Shown here piece after piece: positions 44,833 through 52,655 of a stretch of 52,655 nt of DNA. The translations under genes and the position numbers were made by a program. The DNA is from Bacteroidales bacterium (GTDB lineage: Bacteria; Bacteroidota; Bacteroidia; Bacteroidales; UBA932). The notes below the pieces were generated by a model. It was given only the letters and a program-made list of their open reading frames with translations, was not told the origin of the DNA and made no database searches. Numbering within the stretch: position 1 is the stretch's first letter; each line of letters starts with the position of its first letter. The stretch is taken from the NCBI GenBank assembly GCA_017398125.1, contig JAFQHE010000011.1, positions 1 to 52,655 of the forward strand, in the 5' to 3' direction.

Positions 44833-47800
44833 TTAGTCAAGATTTACGCTCAATCCCAATCCCCTCAATTCGTGCAATAGAACGTTCAATGACTCTGGGA
44901 TACCTGGAGCTGGCATAGGATCACCCTTAACAATTGCCTCATAAGCTCTAGATCTTCCTGTTACGTCATCAGACTTGATGGTCAAAATCTCTTGAAGGAT
45001 GTTTGAAGCACCAAATGCCTCCAATGCCCAAACCTCCATCTCTCCAAAACGCTGTCCACCAAACTGCGCCTTACCTCCAAGTGGCTGTTGTGTAATCAAC
45101 GAGTATGGTCCAATTGAACGGGCATGCATCTTGTCATCAACCATGTGGCCCAATTTGATCATATAGGTTACACCGACAGTTGCAGGCTGGTCAAACTTCT
45201 CACCTGTACCGCCATCCCTCAAATATGTCTTACCATAACGAGGCAATCCTGCCTTGTCAGTATACTCGCAGATATCGTCCAAAGATGCTCCATCAAAAAT
45301 TGGAGTAGCAAACTTGGTACCCAACTCTTTACCTGCCCATCCCAAAACTGCCTCATATATCTGGCCGAGGTTCATACGAGAAGGCACACCAAGCGGGTTC
45401 AAAACAATATCCACAATTGAACCGTCATCAAGGAAAGGCATATCCTGGTCACGTACCACTTTGGCTACAATACCTTTGTTACCGTGTCTACCTGCCATCT
45501 TGTCTCCTACTCTGATCTTTCTCTTCTTGGCAACATAAACTTTGGCCAACTGCATGATTCCGGTAGGAAGTTCATCACCGATAGTCAAATTGTATTTAAT
45601 TCTCTTAAGCTCAGCATCATACTCTTTAAATGCAATCAAATAGTTGTTTATCAACTGTTTGATCATATTATTTGCATTTTTGTCAGCTGTCCATTTGGTA
45701 GGATTGATATTTTCATAGTCAATGCTGTCCAAATTTTCATATGTAAATGCTGCACCTTTAGAAATAATCTCAGCACCATAAAGGTCGCTTACTCCGTTCG
45801 ACTCCTTGCCCTTAACAAGAACCATAAGTTTGTCAAGGAATTTCTCCCTCAAAGCACCGGCCTTTCTGTTGAAGTTGTCCTCAGCCTGAGTAACCTGCAA
45901 TTTTGTAGTGCCCTTCTGTCTCTTGCTGCCGCTCTCTTTTGCTACTCTTGCGAATAGTCTCTTACCTATTATGGTACCCTGTAGTGAAGGTGTAGCTTTC
46001 AATGAAGCATCCTTCCAGTCACCGGCTTTGTCACCAAAGATAGCTCTCAACAATTTCTCCTCAGGTGACGGATCACTCTCACCCTTAGGAGTAACCTTAC
46101 CGATAAGAATATCGCCAGGCTCAACATTTGCACCAACTCTAATGATACCGTTCTCATCCAAATCTTTTGTAGCCTCCTCGCTCACATTAGGAATGTCAGC
46201 AGTAAGCTCCTCCGGACCACGCTTGGTATCACGTACCTCAACAATGTACTCATCCACATGGATAGATGTGAAAATATCCTCTCTCAAAATTCTCTCAGAA
46301 AGCACAATAGCATCCTCGAAGTTGTAACCCTTCCAAGGCATGTATGCCACCTTCAAGTTTCTTCCCAATGCCAACTCACCGTTTTGAGTACCATAACCCT
46401 CTGTAAGGATCTGACCAGGAACAACCTTCTGACCCTTCTTCACAATAGGTTTCAAGTGGATAGAAGTACTTTGGTTAGTCTTTCTGTACAAAGGCAACTT
46501 GTATACAGTAACCTCAGGATCAAAACTTACAAATTTTTCATCGTCGGTTCTGTCGTATTTAATATGTATTTCATTAGCATCTACATAGACAATCTCACCA
46601 CTGCCTGCAGCCATAATCTGGGTACGCGAATCCTTGGCAACAACACCCTCAAGACCTGTACCTACAATTGGAGCCTCAGGTTTGATTACCGGTACAGCCT
46701 GACGCATCATGTTTGATCCCATCAATGCACGGTTCGCATCATCATGCTCAAGGAATGGAATCAATGAGGCAGCAATTGAAGCAATCTGGTTAGGAGCAAC
46801 ATCCATCAAGTGAACATTCTCTTTGCTTACTACCGGATAATCAGCTTCGTAACGGCATTTGATTCTGTCATCAGTCAATACACCGTTCTCATCAATGTGT
46901 GCATTTGCCTGAGCCACCATCTTATCCTCCTCTTCCTCTGCACTCATATAAACATATCCCTTAGGAGACATGTCTACAACACCATTCTCAACTTTTCTGT
47001 ATGGAGTCTCAATGAAACCAAGCTCATTGATTCTTGCATATACACATAGAGATGAAATCAAACCGATGTTCGGACCCTCTGGAGTCTCAATAGGACAAAG
47101 ACGGCCATAATGTGTGTAGTGTACGTCACGAACCTCAAAACCTGCACGATCCCTTGACAAACCGCCAGGACCCAAAGCAGAAAGTCTTCTCTTATGAGTC
47201 ATCTCAGCCAACGGGTTTGTCTGATCCATAAACTGAGACAACTGGCTTGTTCCGAAGAACGAGTTGATTACAGAAGACAATGTCTTGGCATTGATAAGGT
47301 CAATAGGTGTAAATACCTCATTATCCCTTACGTTCATACGCTCACGTATAGTTCTAGCCATACGTGCCAAACCTACGCTGAACTGATTTGCCAACTGCTC
47401 TCCTACAGTTCTGATTCTTCTGTTGCTCAAGTGGTCAATATCATCAACTACAGCTTTAGAGTTTATCAACTGGATCAAGTAACGAATAATCTCAATAATG
47501 TCAGCCTTTGTAAGTACTCTGACATCAGCTGGAGTTGAAAGATTCAATTTTCTGTTCAGACGGAAACGGCCAACTTCACCAAGGTCATATCTCTTGTCTG
47601 AGAAGAACAATTTGTCAATTACATCCCTTGCTGTTGCCTCGTCAGGTGGTTCTGAGTTACGCAACTGCCTGTATGTATAGAATATTGCCTCTTTCTCAGA
47701 GTTACATTGATCCTTCTGCAGTGTATTGTGGATAATCGCAAAATCTGCAGCATTGGTATCCTCTTTATGAACAAGAATAGTACTTACTCCAGAATCAAGA

Positions 47801-48654
47801 ATATCTTCAATATGCTCCTCCTCAAGAACAGTCTCTCTATCTATAATAACCTCATTACGCTCAATATATACAACCTCACCTGTATCCTCATCCACAAAAT
47901 CCTCATTCCAGGTCTTAAGAACTCTTGCAGCCAAAGTCTGGCCTACGCACTTCTTAAGGTTGGTCTTATTGACTTTGACCTCATTTGCAAGGCCAAAAAT
48001 ATCCAATATGTCCTTGTCACTCTCAAAGCCGATTGCTCTAAGCAATGTAGTAACAGGTAATTTCTTCTTACGGTCGATGTATGCATACATGACATTATTG
48101 ATGTCAGTAGCAAACTCAATCCATGATCCTTTGAAAGGAATAATACGTGCTGAATACAATTTGGTTCCGTTCGCATGCATACTCTGACCAAAGAATACGC
48201 CAGGAGACCTATGCAACTGAGAAACGACAATACGCTCAGAACCATTGATAATAAACGTTCCTCTTGGAGTCATGTACGGAATGGTACCAAGATAAACGTC
48301 TTGAATAACTGTATCAAAATCCTCATGTTCAGGATCTGTACAGTACAATTTCAATTTTGCCTTTAGAGGCACACTATATGTAAGTCCCCTGTCGAGACAC
48401 TCATCCATTGAGTAGCGAGGGGGATCAATAAAATAGTCAATAAACTCGAGAACGAAGTTATTTCGAGTATCCGTGATAGGGAAAATCTCCTGGAAAACTT
48501 TAAACAATCCCTCATTCCTACGATTTTCCGCTGTTGTATCTAGCTGGAAAAAGTCCTTGAAAGACTTCAACTGCACCTCTAGAAAATCAGGGTACTCAAG
48601 AAGAGATTTTGAAGTCGCGAATGTAATCCGCTGATTATTTATGTTTTGCGACAT
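44833..48654 (-). CDS. rpoB: DNA-directed RNA polymerase subunit beta
   Basis: 1273 residues. All conserved regions are present, including RPGVFFG-like, the rifampicin pocket and GRHGNKG. In the rifampicin region ([17 protein letters not shown] and [13 protein letters not shown]) H487 and S492 correspond to E. coli H526 and S531 and are wild type, so no resistance substitution is seen there. The ATG at 48654 ([12 protein letters not shown]) is preferred over a Cys/Phe-rich 19-residue extension with no family match that would run into the attenuator region. It is preceded by the attenuator-like hairpin. Confidence 0.99.
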   Translation of the reverse strand: MSQNINNQRITFATSKSLLEYPDFLEVQLKSFKDFFQLDTTAENRRNEGLFKVFQEIFPITDTRNNFVLEFIDYFIDPPRYSMDECLDRGLTYSVPLKAKLKLYCTDPEHEDFDTVIQDVYLGTIPYMTPRGTFIINGSERIVVSQLHRSPGVFFGQSMHANGTKLYSARIIPFKGSWIEFATDINNVMYAYIDRKKKLPVTTLLRAIGFESDKDILDIFGLANEVKVNKTNLKKCVGQTLAARVLKTWNEDFVDEDTGEVVYIERNEVIIDRETVLEEEHIEDILDSGVSTILVHKEDTNAADFAIIHNTLQKDQCNSEKEAIFYTYRQLRNSEPPDEATARDVIDKLFFSDKRYDLGEVGRFRLNRKLNLSTPADVRVLTKADIIEIIRYLIQLINSKAVVDDIDHLSNRRIRTVGEQLANQFSVGLARMARTIRERMNVRDNEVFTPIDLINAKTLSSVINSFFGTSQLSQFMDQTNPLAEMTHKRRLSALGPGGLSRDRAGFEVRDVHYTHYGRLCPIETPEGPNIGLISSLCVYARINELGFIETPYRKVENGVVDMSPKGYVYMSAEEEEDKMVAQANAHIDENGVLTDDRIKCRYEADYPVVSKENVHLMDVAPNQIASIAASLIPFLEHDDANRALMGSNMMRQAVPVIKPEAPIVGTGLEGVVAKDSRTQIMAAGSGEIVYVDANEIHIKYDRTDDEKFVSFDPEVTVYKLPLYRKTNQSTSIHLKPIVKKGQKVVPGQILTEGYGTQNGELALGRNLKVAYMPWKGYNFEDAIVLSERILREDIFTSIHVDEYIVEVRDTKRGPEELTADIPNVSEEATKDLDENGIIRVGANVEPGDILIGKVTPKGESDPSPEEKLLRAIFGDKAGDWKDASLKATPSLQGTIIGKRLFARVAKESGSKRQKGTTKLQVTQAEDNFNRKAGALREKFLDKLMVLVKGKESNGVSDLYGAEIISKGAAFTYENLDSIDYENINPTKWTADKNANNMIKQLINNYLIAFKEYDAELKRIKYNLTIGDELPTGIMQLAKVYVAKKRKIRVGDKMAGRHGNKGIVAKVVRDQDMPFLDDGSIVDIVLNPLGVPSRMNLGQIYEAVLGWAGKELGTKFATPIFDGASLDDICEYTDKAGLPRYGKTYLRDGGTGEKFDQPATVGVTYMIKLGHMVDDKMHARSIGPYSLITQQPLGGKAQFGGQRFGEMEVWALEAFGASNILQEILTIKSDDVTGRSRAYEAIVKGDPMPAPGIPESLNVLLHELRGLGLSVNLD

Positions 48655-48692
48655 TGTTTTTGGTTTGATTGAAAATAAACTAAAAAAACGAC

Positions 48693-48725
48693 AAAAAGGT
48701 TTAGGGCACATTAAGCCCTAAACCT
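48693..48725 (-). terminator. Attenuator-like hairpin with U-tract between rplL and rpoB
   Basis: On the minus strand AGGTTTAGGGC (48725-48715) pairs over 11 bp with GCCCTAAACCT (48707-48697), loop 7 nt, then TTTTT (48697-48693). It lies 39 nt before the rpoB ATG and has every mark of an intrinsic terminator, yet rpoB and rpoC downstream must be made, so it probably works as a partial terminator. Confidence 0.85.
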
Positions 48726-48733
48726 GCTTATTT

Positions 48734-48747
48734 CCCGTTTAAACGGG
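48734..48747. repeat. 14-bp perfect palindrome just after rplL
   Basis: CCCGTTTAAACGGG is its own reverse complement and lies 9 nt past the rplL stop, next to the attenuator hairpin. It could be a small RNA hairpin (a processing site) or a protein-binding site. Confidence 0.55.
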
Positions 48748-48756
48748 GAGGTGAAG

Positions 48757-49131
48757 TTATTTAACCTCAACTTCTCCGCCAGCCTCTTCAAGTTTAGCTT
48801 TTAGATCCTCAGCCTCTGCTTTAGAAACTTTCTCTTTGATAGCTTTAGGAGCGCCATCAACTAGCTCTTTAGCCTCTTTCAAACCTAGACCAGTAAGCTC
48901 TTTAACAACTTTTACGATTTGTAGTTTAGCTTGACCAGCTGATTTAAGGATAACGTCAAACTCAGTCTGCTCAGCAGCAGCAGCAGCGCCAGCAGCAGCT
49001 GGAGCAGCAACAGCAACAGCTGCAGCAGCAGGTTCGATTCCATATTCCTCTTTAAGAACTTTAGCCAATTCTTGTACGTCTTTAACAGAAAGGTTAACTA
49101 ATTCTTCTGCAAATTTTTTGATATCTGCCAT
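48757..49131 (-). CDS. rplL: 50S ribosomal protein L7/L12
   Basis: 124 residues. N-terminal dimerisation domain, an Ala-rich hinge (about 35-52) and the C-terminal factor-binding domain ([36 protein letters not shown]). Forms the stalk with L10. It lies 27 nt after rplJ, as in most bacteria. Confidence 0.99.
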   Translation of the reverse strand: MADIKKFAEELVNLSVKDVQELAKVLKEEYGIEPAAAAVAVAAPAAAGAAAAAEQTEFDVILKSAGQAKLQIVKVVKELTGLGLKEAKELVDGAPKAIKEKVSKAEAEDLKAKLEEAGGEVEVK

Positions 49132-49158
49132 GGTTTTATATTTTTAATGTGTTAATTA

Positions 49159-49686
49159 TTATTCTTTTTCTGATAGTGTTTTTACGATGCCTGCAATCTT
49201 ACCGCCACCTTGTGATTGAAGAGCAGAGATAACATTTTGTGCAGGAGCTTGCAACATTCCGATGATATCACCGATAAGTTCCTCACGAGATTTAATGCCT
49301 ACAAGAGTCTCCAACTGATCAGCACCAATATAAGCGCAATCCTGAACAAATGCACCTTTCAAAGCAGGTTTTCCATTGTTCTCACCTGAAAACTCTTTGA
49401 TAAGTTTAGCAGGAGCATTGGCAACAGTAGTAAACATGATTGCAGAAGAACCTTTCATTACATCTGCAAATTGCTCGAAATTCTCAATACCTTTTTGCTC
49501 TAGAACTTTGTAGAACAAAGTGTTCTTAACAACAAGCAATTTAATTTGTTTCTCAAAGCAAGCACGACGTAGTTTAGATGTTGCCTCAGCATTCAAGCCT
49601 TCAATATCGGTAACATAGAAACTTGGAGTCTCGTCCAATTGTGCTGCAATATTTTCAATAATTTGTGCTTTTAACTCTTTTTTCAT
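49159..49686 (-). CDS. rplJ: 50S ribosomal protein L10
   Basis: 175 residues. Binds 23S rRNA and the L7/L12 dimers through its C-terminal helix. It starts 14 nt after rplA, so there is no room for the long L10 leader known from E. coli; any L10 feedback must act elsewhere. Confidence 0.98.
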   Translation of the reverse strand: MKKELKAQIIENIAAQLDETPSFYVTDIEGLNAEATSKLRRACFEKQIKLLVVKNTLFYKVLEQKGIENFEQFADVMKGSSAIMFTTVANAPAKLIKEFSGENNGKPALKGAFVQDCAYIGADQLETLVGIKSREELIGDIIGMLQAPAQNVISALQSQGGGKIAGIVKTLSEKE

Positions 49687-49700
49687 AACAGATTATTTAT

Positions 49701-50402
49701 TTATTCAGCAGCACCAACGGTCTTGCTATCAATACATATTCCAGGGCCCATAGTAGATGAAAGATAAATACTCTTAACATAAGTTCCCTTAAGTGCTTGT
49801 GGTTTCAATTTAATAACAGTATTCAAAAATTCGGTAGCATTCTCAGCAAGTTTCTGAGCATCGAAAGATACTTTACCAATTCCAGCATGCACGATACCAG
49901 TTTTGTCAACCTTAAAGTCAATCTTACCTGCTTTAACCTCAGCTACAGCTTTAGCAATATCCATTGTTACAGTACCGGTTTTAGGGTTAGGCATCAAACC
50001 TCTTGGACCCAAAATTCTACCGATAGCACCAATCTTAGCCATCACTGAAGGGGTACAGATGATAACGTCAACATCTGTCCAACCACCTTTAATTTTCTCA
50101 ATATACTCATCTAACCCTACGAAATCTGCACCAGCCTCTTTAGCCTCAGTTTCTTTATCGGGTGTACACAATACCAATACGCGGGTCTGTTTTCCTGTTC
50201 CATGAGGAAGAGTCACAACGCCACGAACCATTTGGTTAGCTTTTCTAGGATCTACTCCCAAACGAACAGCTATATCTACAGAAGCATCAAATTTAGTGAA
50301 AGAAGTCTCTTTTACCAAAGCACAAGCCTCTGACAATTTGTATAGTCTGTTGCTCTCAACTTTAGCCTCTGCTATTTTTTGATTTTTAGTCAGCTTACTC
50401 AT
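49701..50402 (-). CDS. rplA: 50S ribosomal protein L1
   Basis: 233 residues. Forms the L1 stalk that moves with the E-site tRNA; in many bacteria it also represses its own operon. Conserved [14 protein letters not shown] is present. It starts 12 nt after rplK. Confidence 0.98.
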   Translation of the reverse strand: MSKLTKNQKIAEAKVESNRLYKLSEACALVKETSFTKFDASVDIAVRLGVDPRKANQMVRGVVTLPHGTGKQTRVLVLCTPDKETEAKEAGADFVGLDEYIEKIKGGWTDVDVIICTPSVMAKIGAIGRILGPRGLMPNPKTGTVTMDIAKAVAEVKAGKIDFKVDKTGIVHAGIGKVSFDAQKLAENATEFLNTVIKLKPQALKGTYVKSIYLSSTMGPGICIDSKTVGAAE

Positions 50403-50414
50403 TGCGTGTGATTT

Positions 50415-50861
50415 TTAGTTTACGTCAGCAGGAAAAGTTCCCTCTACAGTTATACCCATACTTCTTGCAGTACCTGCAACCATGCTCATAGCTGATTTCA
50501 AGGTAAATGCATTCATATCAGGCATTTTATCTTGAGCGATTGCACGAACTTGCTCCCAAGTTACTGAAGCAACTTTCTTACGATTAGGTTGAGCAGAACC
50601 GGATTGGATCTTAGCAGCCTCTTTCAACTGTACTGCTACAGGTGGTTGTTTTACTACAAATGTAAAAGATTTATCACTGAAAACAGTAATAATCACTGGC
50701 AACACCTTACCGGCCTTGTCTTGGGTGCGAGCATTAAACTGCTTGCAGAAATCCATAATATTGACACCCTTTGAACCTAGTGCAGGTCCTACTGGAGGTG
50801 ATGGATTAGCGGCACCGCCTTTAATCTGCAATTTAATGAATGCGGCAATTTCTTTAGCCAT
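50415..50861 (-). CDS. rplK: 50S ribosomal protein L11
   Basis: 148 residues. Part of the GTPase-associated centre; required for stringent-response sensing through RelA. N-terminal [20 protein letters not shown] and C-terminal GTARSMGI are diagnostic. The gap to nusG is 16 nt. Confidence 0.99.
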   Translation of the reverse strand: MAKEIAAFIKLQIKGGAANPSPPVGPALGSKGVNIMDFCKQFNARTQDKAGKVLPVIITVFSDKSFTFVVKQPPVAVQLKEAAKIQSGSAQPNRKKVASVTWEQVRAIAQDKMPDMNAFTLKSAMSMVAGTARSMGITVEGTFPADVN

Positions 50862-50877
50862 AACAATTAATAATTAA

Positions 50878-51435
50878 TTATTCTTTAACTACTTGAACAA
50901 AATTTAATTCTAAAATGGTCTTTCTACCAAAGATCTTAACCATTACTTTGAGTTTCTTCTTGTCTTCAAGAACCTCTTCTACAGTTCCATCAAATCCATT
51001 GAATGGACCATCTGTTACCTTTACTGCCTCTCCAACCACAAAAGGGGTGATGTTCTCCTCCTCCTTCTCAATCAACTCATCCACTCTTCCGAGTATACGG
51101 TTGACCTCTGATTGGCGAAGTGGTGTCGGCTCCTTCTCCTTTCCGCCTTGTTTTTCTGATAAAAATCCTGAAATGTGGGGTAGGTTACGGATAATATGTT
51201 GTATTTCACCGGTCAAAGCAGCTTCAATCAGAATATATCCAGGATAAAATATCCTCTCCATGCTGACTCTTTTGCCATTCTTGATCTGATAGATCTTTTC
51301 AGTAGGAATAAGAACTTGTGAGACATAGTCATCGAGACCCAATCTTTTGATTTCATTCTCAATGTACTCCTTCGCTTTCTTCTCCTTACCACCGGCAGCG
51401 CGAACTACATACCACTTTTTGGCAATCTCACTCAT
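50878..51435 (-). CDS. nusG: Transcription termination/antitermination factor NusG
   Basis: 185 residues. The N-terminal NGN domain (KKWYVVRAAGGKEKKAKEYIE) binds the polymerase clamp; the C-terminal KOW domain (GEAVKVTDGPFNGFDGTVEEV) contacts Rho or ribosomal S10. It starts one base after the secE stop. Confidence 0.98.
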   Translation of the reverse strand: MSEIAKKWYVVRAAGGKEKKAKEYIENEIKRLGLDDYVSQVLIPTEKIYQIKNGKRVSMERIFYPGYILIEAALTGEIQHIIRNLPHISGFLSEKQGGKEKEPTPLRQSEVNRILGRVDELIEKEEENITPFVVGEAVKVTDGPFNGFDGTVEEVLEDKKKLKVMVKIFGRKTILELNFVQVVKE

Positions 51436-51436
51436 C

Positions 51437-51631
51437 TTAGTACAACATATTATATATTGCAGTCATAATGTTCTTGAATCCAAGATCCATAACAAAAATG
51501 ACCAACGCAAAAATTAAAGAAGCTACCATAACCAAGATGGCAGAACTCTGTAGCTGAGCCCAAGAAGGCCAAGTTACTTTTTTTGCTAACTCAACGTACG
51601 ACTCTTTGATATACAAAGTAATTTTGCTCAT
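51437..51631 (-). CDS. secE: Preprotein translocase subunit SecE
   Basis: 64 residues, the short single-helix form. An amphipathic segment (YVELAKKVTWPSWAQLQ) precedes one transmembrane helix (about 30-50). It clamps SecY in the membrane. Its place between trnW and nusG is typical. Confidence 0.95.
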   Translation of the reverse strand: MSKITLYIKESYVELAKKVTWPSWAQLQSSAILVMVASLIFALVIFVMDLGFKNIMTAIYNMLY

Positions 51632-51709
51632 TTTTCTTTAATTGTGATAACGACCTGGAAGCTTGCCGTCATCTGATTAAATAATAATCAAACCGTAACT
51701 TTTGATTTG

Positions 51710-51780
51710 CAGGAGCAGAGAGATTCGAACTCCCATCAACGGTTTTGGAGACCGCTATTCTACCCTTGAACTATGCTCCT
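51710..51780 (-). tRNA. trnW: tRNA-Trp (anticodon CCA)
   Basis: 71 nt that fold into a full cloverleaf: acceptor AGGAGCA/TGCTCCT, D-arm GTTC/GAAT, anticodon stem GCGGT/ACCGT with loop CTCCAAA (anticodon CCA, 51748-51746), and T-arm GGGAG/CTCTC with TTCGAAT. Discriminator G. The 3' CCA is not encoded. It lies between tuf and secE, as is usual in Bacteroidetes, and must be cut out of the transcript. Confidence 0.97.
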
Positions 51781-51784
51781 AAAT

Positions 51785-51812
51785 AAAGCTTTCACCATTC
51801 GATGAAAGCTTT
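51785..51812 (-). terminator. 10-bp hairpin between tuf and trnW
   Basis: AAAGCTTTCA (51812-51803 on the minus strand) pairs with TGAAAGCTTT (51794-51785); the 3' side is followed by only ATTT before the tRNA starts at 51780. The T-rich side is on the other strand, so termination of tuf here would be weak; it may instead protect the tuf 3' end after tRNA processing. Confidence 0.6.
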
Positions 51813-51831
51813 TATTTTTTAATTAAGAGGA

Positions 51832-52655
51832 TTACTCAGTAATTTTAGTTACCTGACCAGCACCTACTGTTCTACCACCCTCACGGATTGCGAAACGTAG
51901 ACCCTCGTTGATAGCTACTGGGTAGATCAACTCTACATTGATAGTAACGTTATCACCAGGCATAACCATCTCAATTCCCTCTGGAAGAAGAATCTCACCA
52001 GTAACATCCAAAGTACGGATAAAGAACTGAGGACGATATTTGTTATGGAATGGAGTGTGACGACCACCCTCTTCTTTCTTCAATACGTAAATCTCAGCCT
52101 GGAATTTCTTATGAGGAGTGATTGTACCAGGTTTAGCAATAACCTGACCTCTCTTAATCTCTTTCTTGTCAATACCACGAAGAAGTAGACCTACGTTATC
52201 ACCAGCCTCACCTTGGTCAAGAAGTTTACGGAACATCTCAACACCAGTTACAGTTGATTTCTTAGGCTCCTCACCTAGACCGATAATCTGGATCTCCTCA
52301 CCAACTTTAATGATACCAGTCTCAATTCTACCAGTAGCAACAGTACCACGACCTGTGATTGAGAATACGTCCTCAACAGGCATCAAGAATGGTTTCTCGT
52401 TATCACGTGGAGGAAGTGGAACGTACTCATCAACAGCAGCCATAAGCTCCATTACTTTCTCCTCCCATTGTGGATCACCGTTAAGTGCACCTAGAGCAGA
52501 ACCGCGGATGATAGGAGTGTTGTCACCGTCAAAGTTGTAGAATGAAAGAAGCTCTCTTACCTCCATCTCAACTAGATCGATCATCTCAGGATCATCAACG
52601 ATATCAACTTTATTCAAGAAAACAACGATTCTAGGAACGTTTACCTGACGAGCAA
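51832..52655 (-). CDS. tuf: Elongation factor Tu, N-terminus cut by window edge
   Basis: About 274 C-terminal residues. The G4 motif NKVD is visible near the edge, followed by the end of the G domain, domain 2 ([17 protein letters not shown]) and domain 3 ([20 protein letters not shown]). It carries aminoacyl-tRNA to the ribosome. The frame stays open to the end of the window (residues [15 protein letters not shown]). The missing part includes the GTP-binding P-loop. Confidence 0.99.
   Translation of the reverse strand, partial: ARQVNVPRIVVFLNKVDIVDDPEMIDLVEMEVRELLSFYNFDGDNTPIIRGSALGALNGDPQWEEKVMELMAAVDEYVPLPPRDNEKPFLMPVEDVFSITGRGTVATGRIETGIIKVGEEIQIIGLGEEPKKSTVTGVEMFRKLLDQGEAGDNVGLLLRGIDKKEIKRGQVIAKPGTITPHKKFQAEIYVLKKEEGGRHTPFHNKYRPQFFIRTLDVTGEILLPEGIEMVMPGDNVTINVELIYPVAINEGLRFAIREGGRTVGAGQVTKITE

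Noticed and set aside
47150-47280. Rifampicin-resistance change in RpoB
   Set aside because: The pocket residues corresponding to E. coli H526 and S531 are wild type (H487, S492).
44793-48711. Long open frames on the opposite strand of rpoB and rpoC, some over 140 codons
   Set aside because: They mirror highly conserved genes, have no homology I recognise, no promoter or ribosome site, and arise from biased codon use.
48655-48711. N-terminal extension of RpoB beginning [10 protein letters not shown]
   Set aside because: It is not found in RpoB proteins and would translate part of the attenuator region; MSQNINNQ is the expected start.
49687-49700. L10-type ribosomal leader before rplJ
   Set aside because: The gap between rplA and rplJ is 14 nt, too short for that structure.

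Overview
The window is 52.7 kb of chromosomal backbone from a member of the Bacteroidota, almost certainly the order Bacteroidales. Evidence: a Bat (Bacteroides aerotolerance) operon, Bacteroidetes-type outer-membrane beta-barrel and TlpA/DUF4369 proteins, the gene order tuf-trnW-secE-nusG-rplKAJL-rpoBC, and -7 elements of the form TAnnTTTG (several with TTTG about 19 nt upstream) in front of transcription units. Coding density is very high. No gap exceeds 300 bases, and I see no insertion sequence, phage gene, CRISPR array, integrase or other mark of recent transfer.

Layout. 1-7246 (minus): a partial RluA-family pseudouridine synthase, a membrane-anchored three-PASTA protein, a TonB-receptor-like outer-membrane protein with a Gly/Met-rich tail, ruvC, serS, rpmA, rplU. 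7414-9257 (plus): a P-loop ATPase with a degenerate Walker A motif, then a CobB-type sirtuin without zinc cysteines. 9290-19745 (minus): a phosphoesterase/PQQ-propeller fusion, downstream of the Bat operon (moxR, DUF58, a membrane protein, batA, a fused batB-batC, batD, batE). 19889-22740 (plus): truA, then exbB-exbD-tonB behind a near-consensus promoter. 22770-26565 (minus): lysS, a SpoU methyltransferase, a MacB/FtsX-type permease. 26665-28410 (plus): recJ. 28520-33837 (minus): rluB-era-parC-aroK. 33944-38670 (plus): a TolC/HlyD/ABC-2 efflux cassette with a duplicated permease and no ATPase. 38698-40409 (minus): gamma-carbonic anhydrase and a thioredoxin-like lipoprotein. 40528-52655 (minus): the RNA polymerase / ribosomal protein / translation factor block, ending in a truncated tuf.

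How the genes work together. The right end is the transcription-translation core operon, with a hairpin plus U-tract between rplL and rpoB that looks like an attenuator. The Bat operon couples a MoxR AAA+ ATPase to a DUF58 protein and membrane-anchored vWA and TPR proteins, probably one envelope complex. ExbB-ExbD-TonB would energise outer-membrane receptors such as the one at 1845-4685. Most other genes are housekeeping (recombination, tRNA charging and modification, topology, ribosome assembly).

I do not see a clearly new system. The best candidates for follow-up are the ATPase-sirtuin pair, the batBC fusion with its low-complexity tract, the ATPase-less duplicated ABC-2 efflux unit, and the rplL-rpoB and tuf-trnW hairpins. 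Many starts were moved inward from longer open frames using ATG codons, promoter positions, ribosome binding sites or operon junctions; each is stated in its entry.
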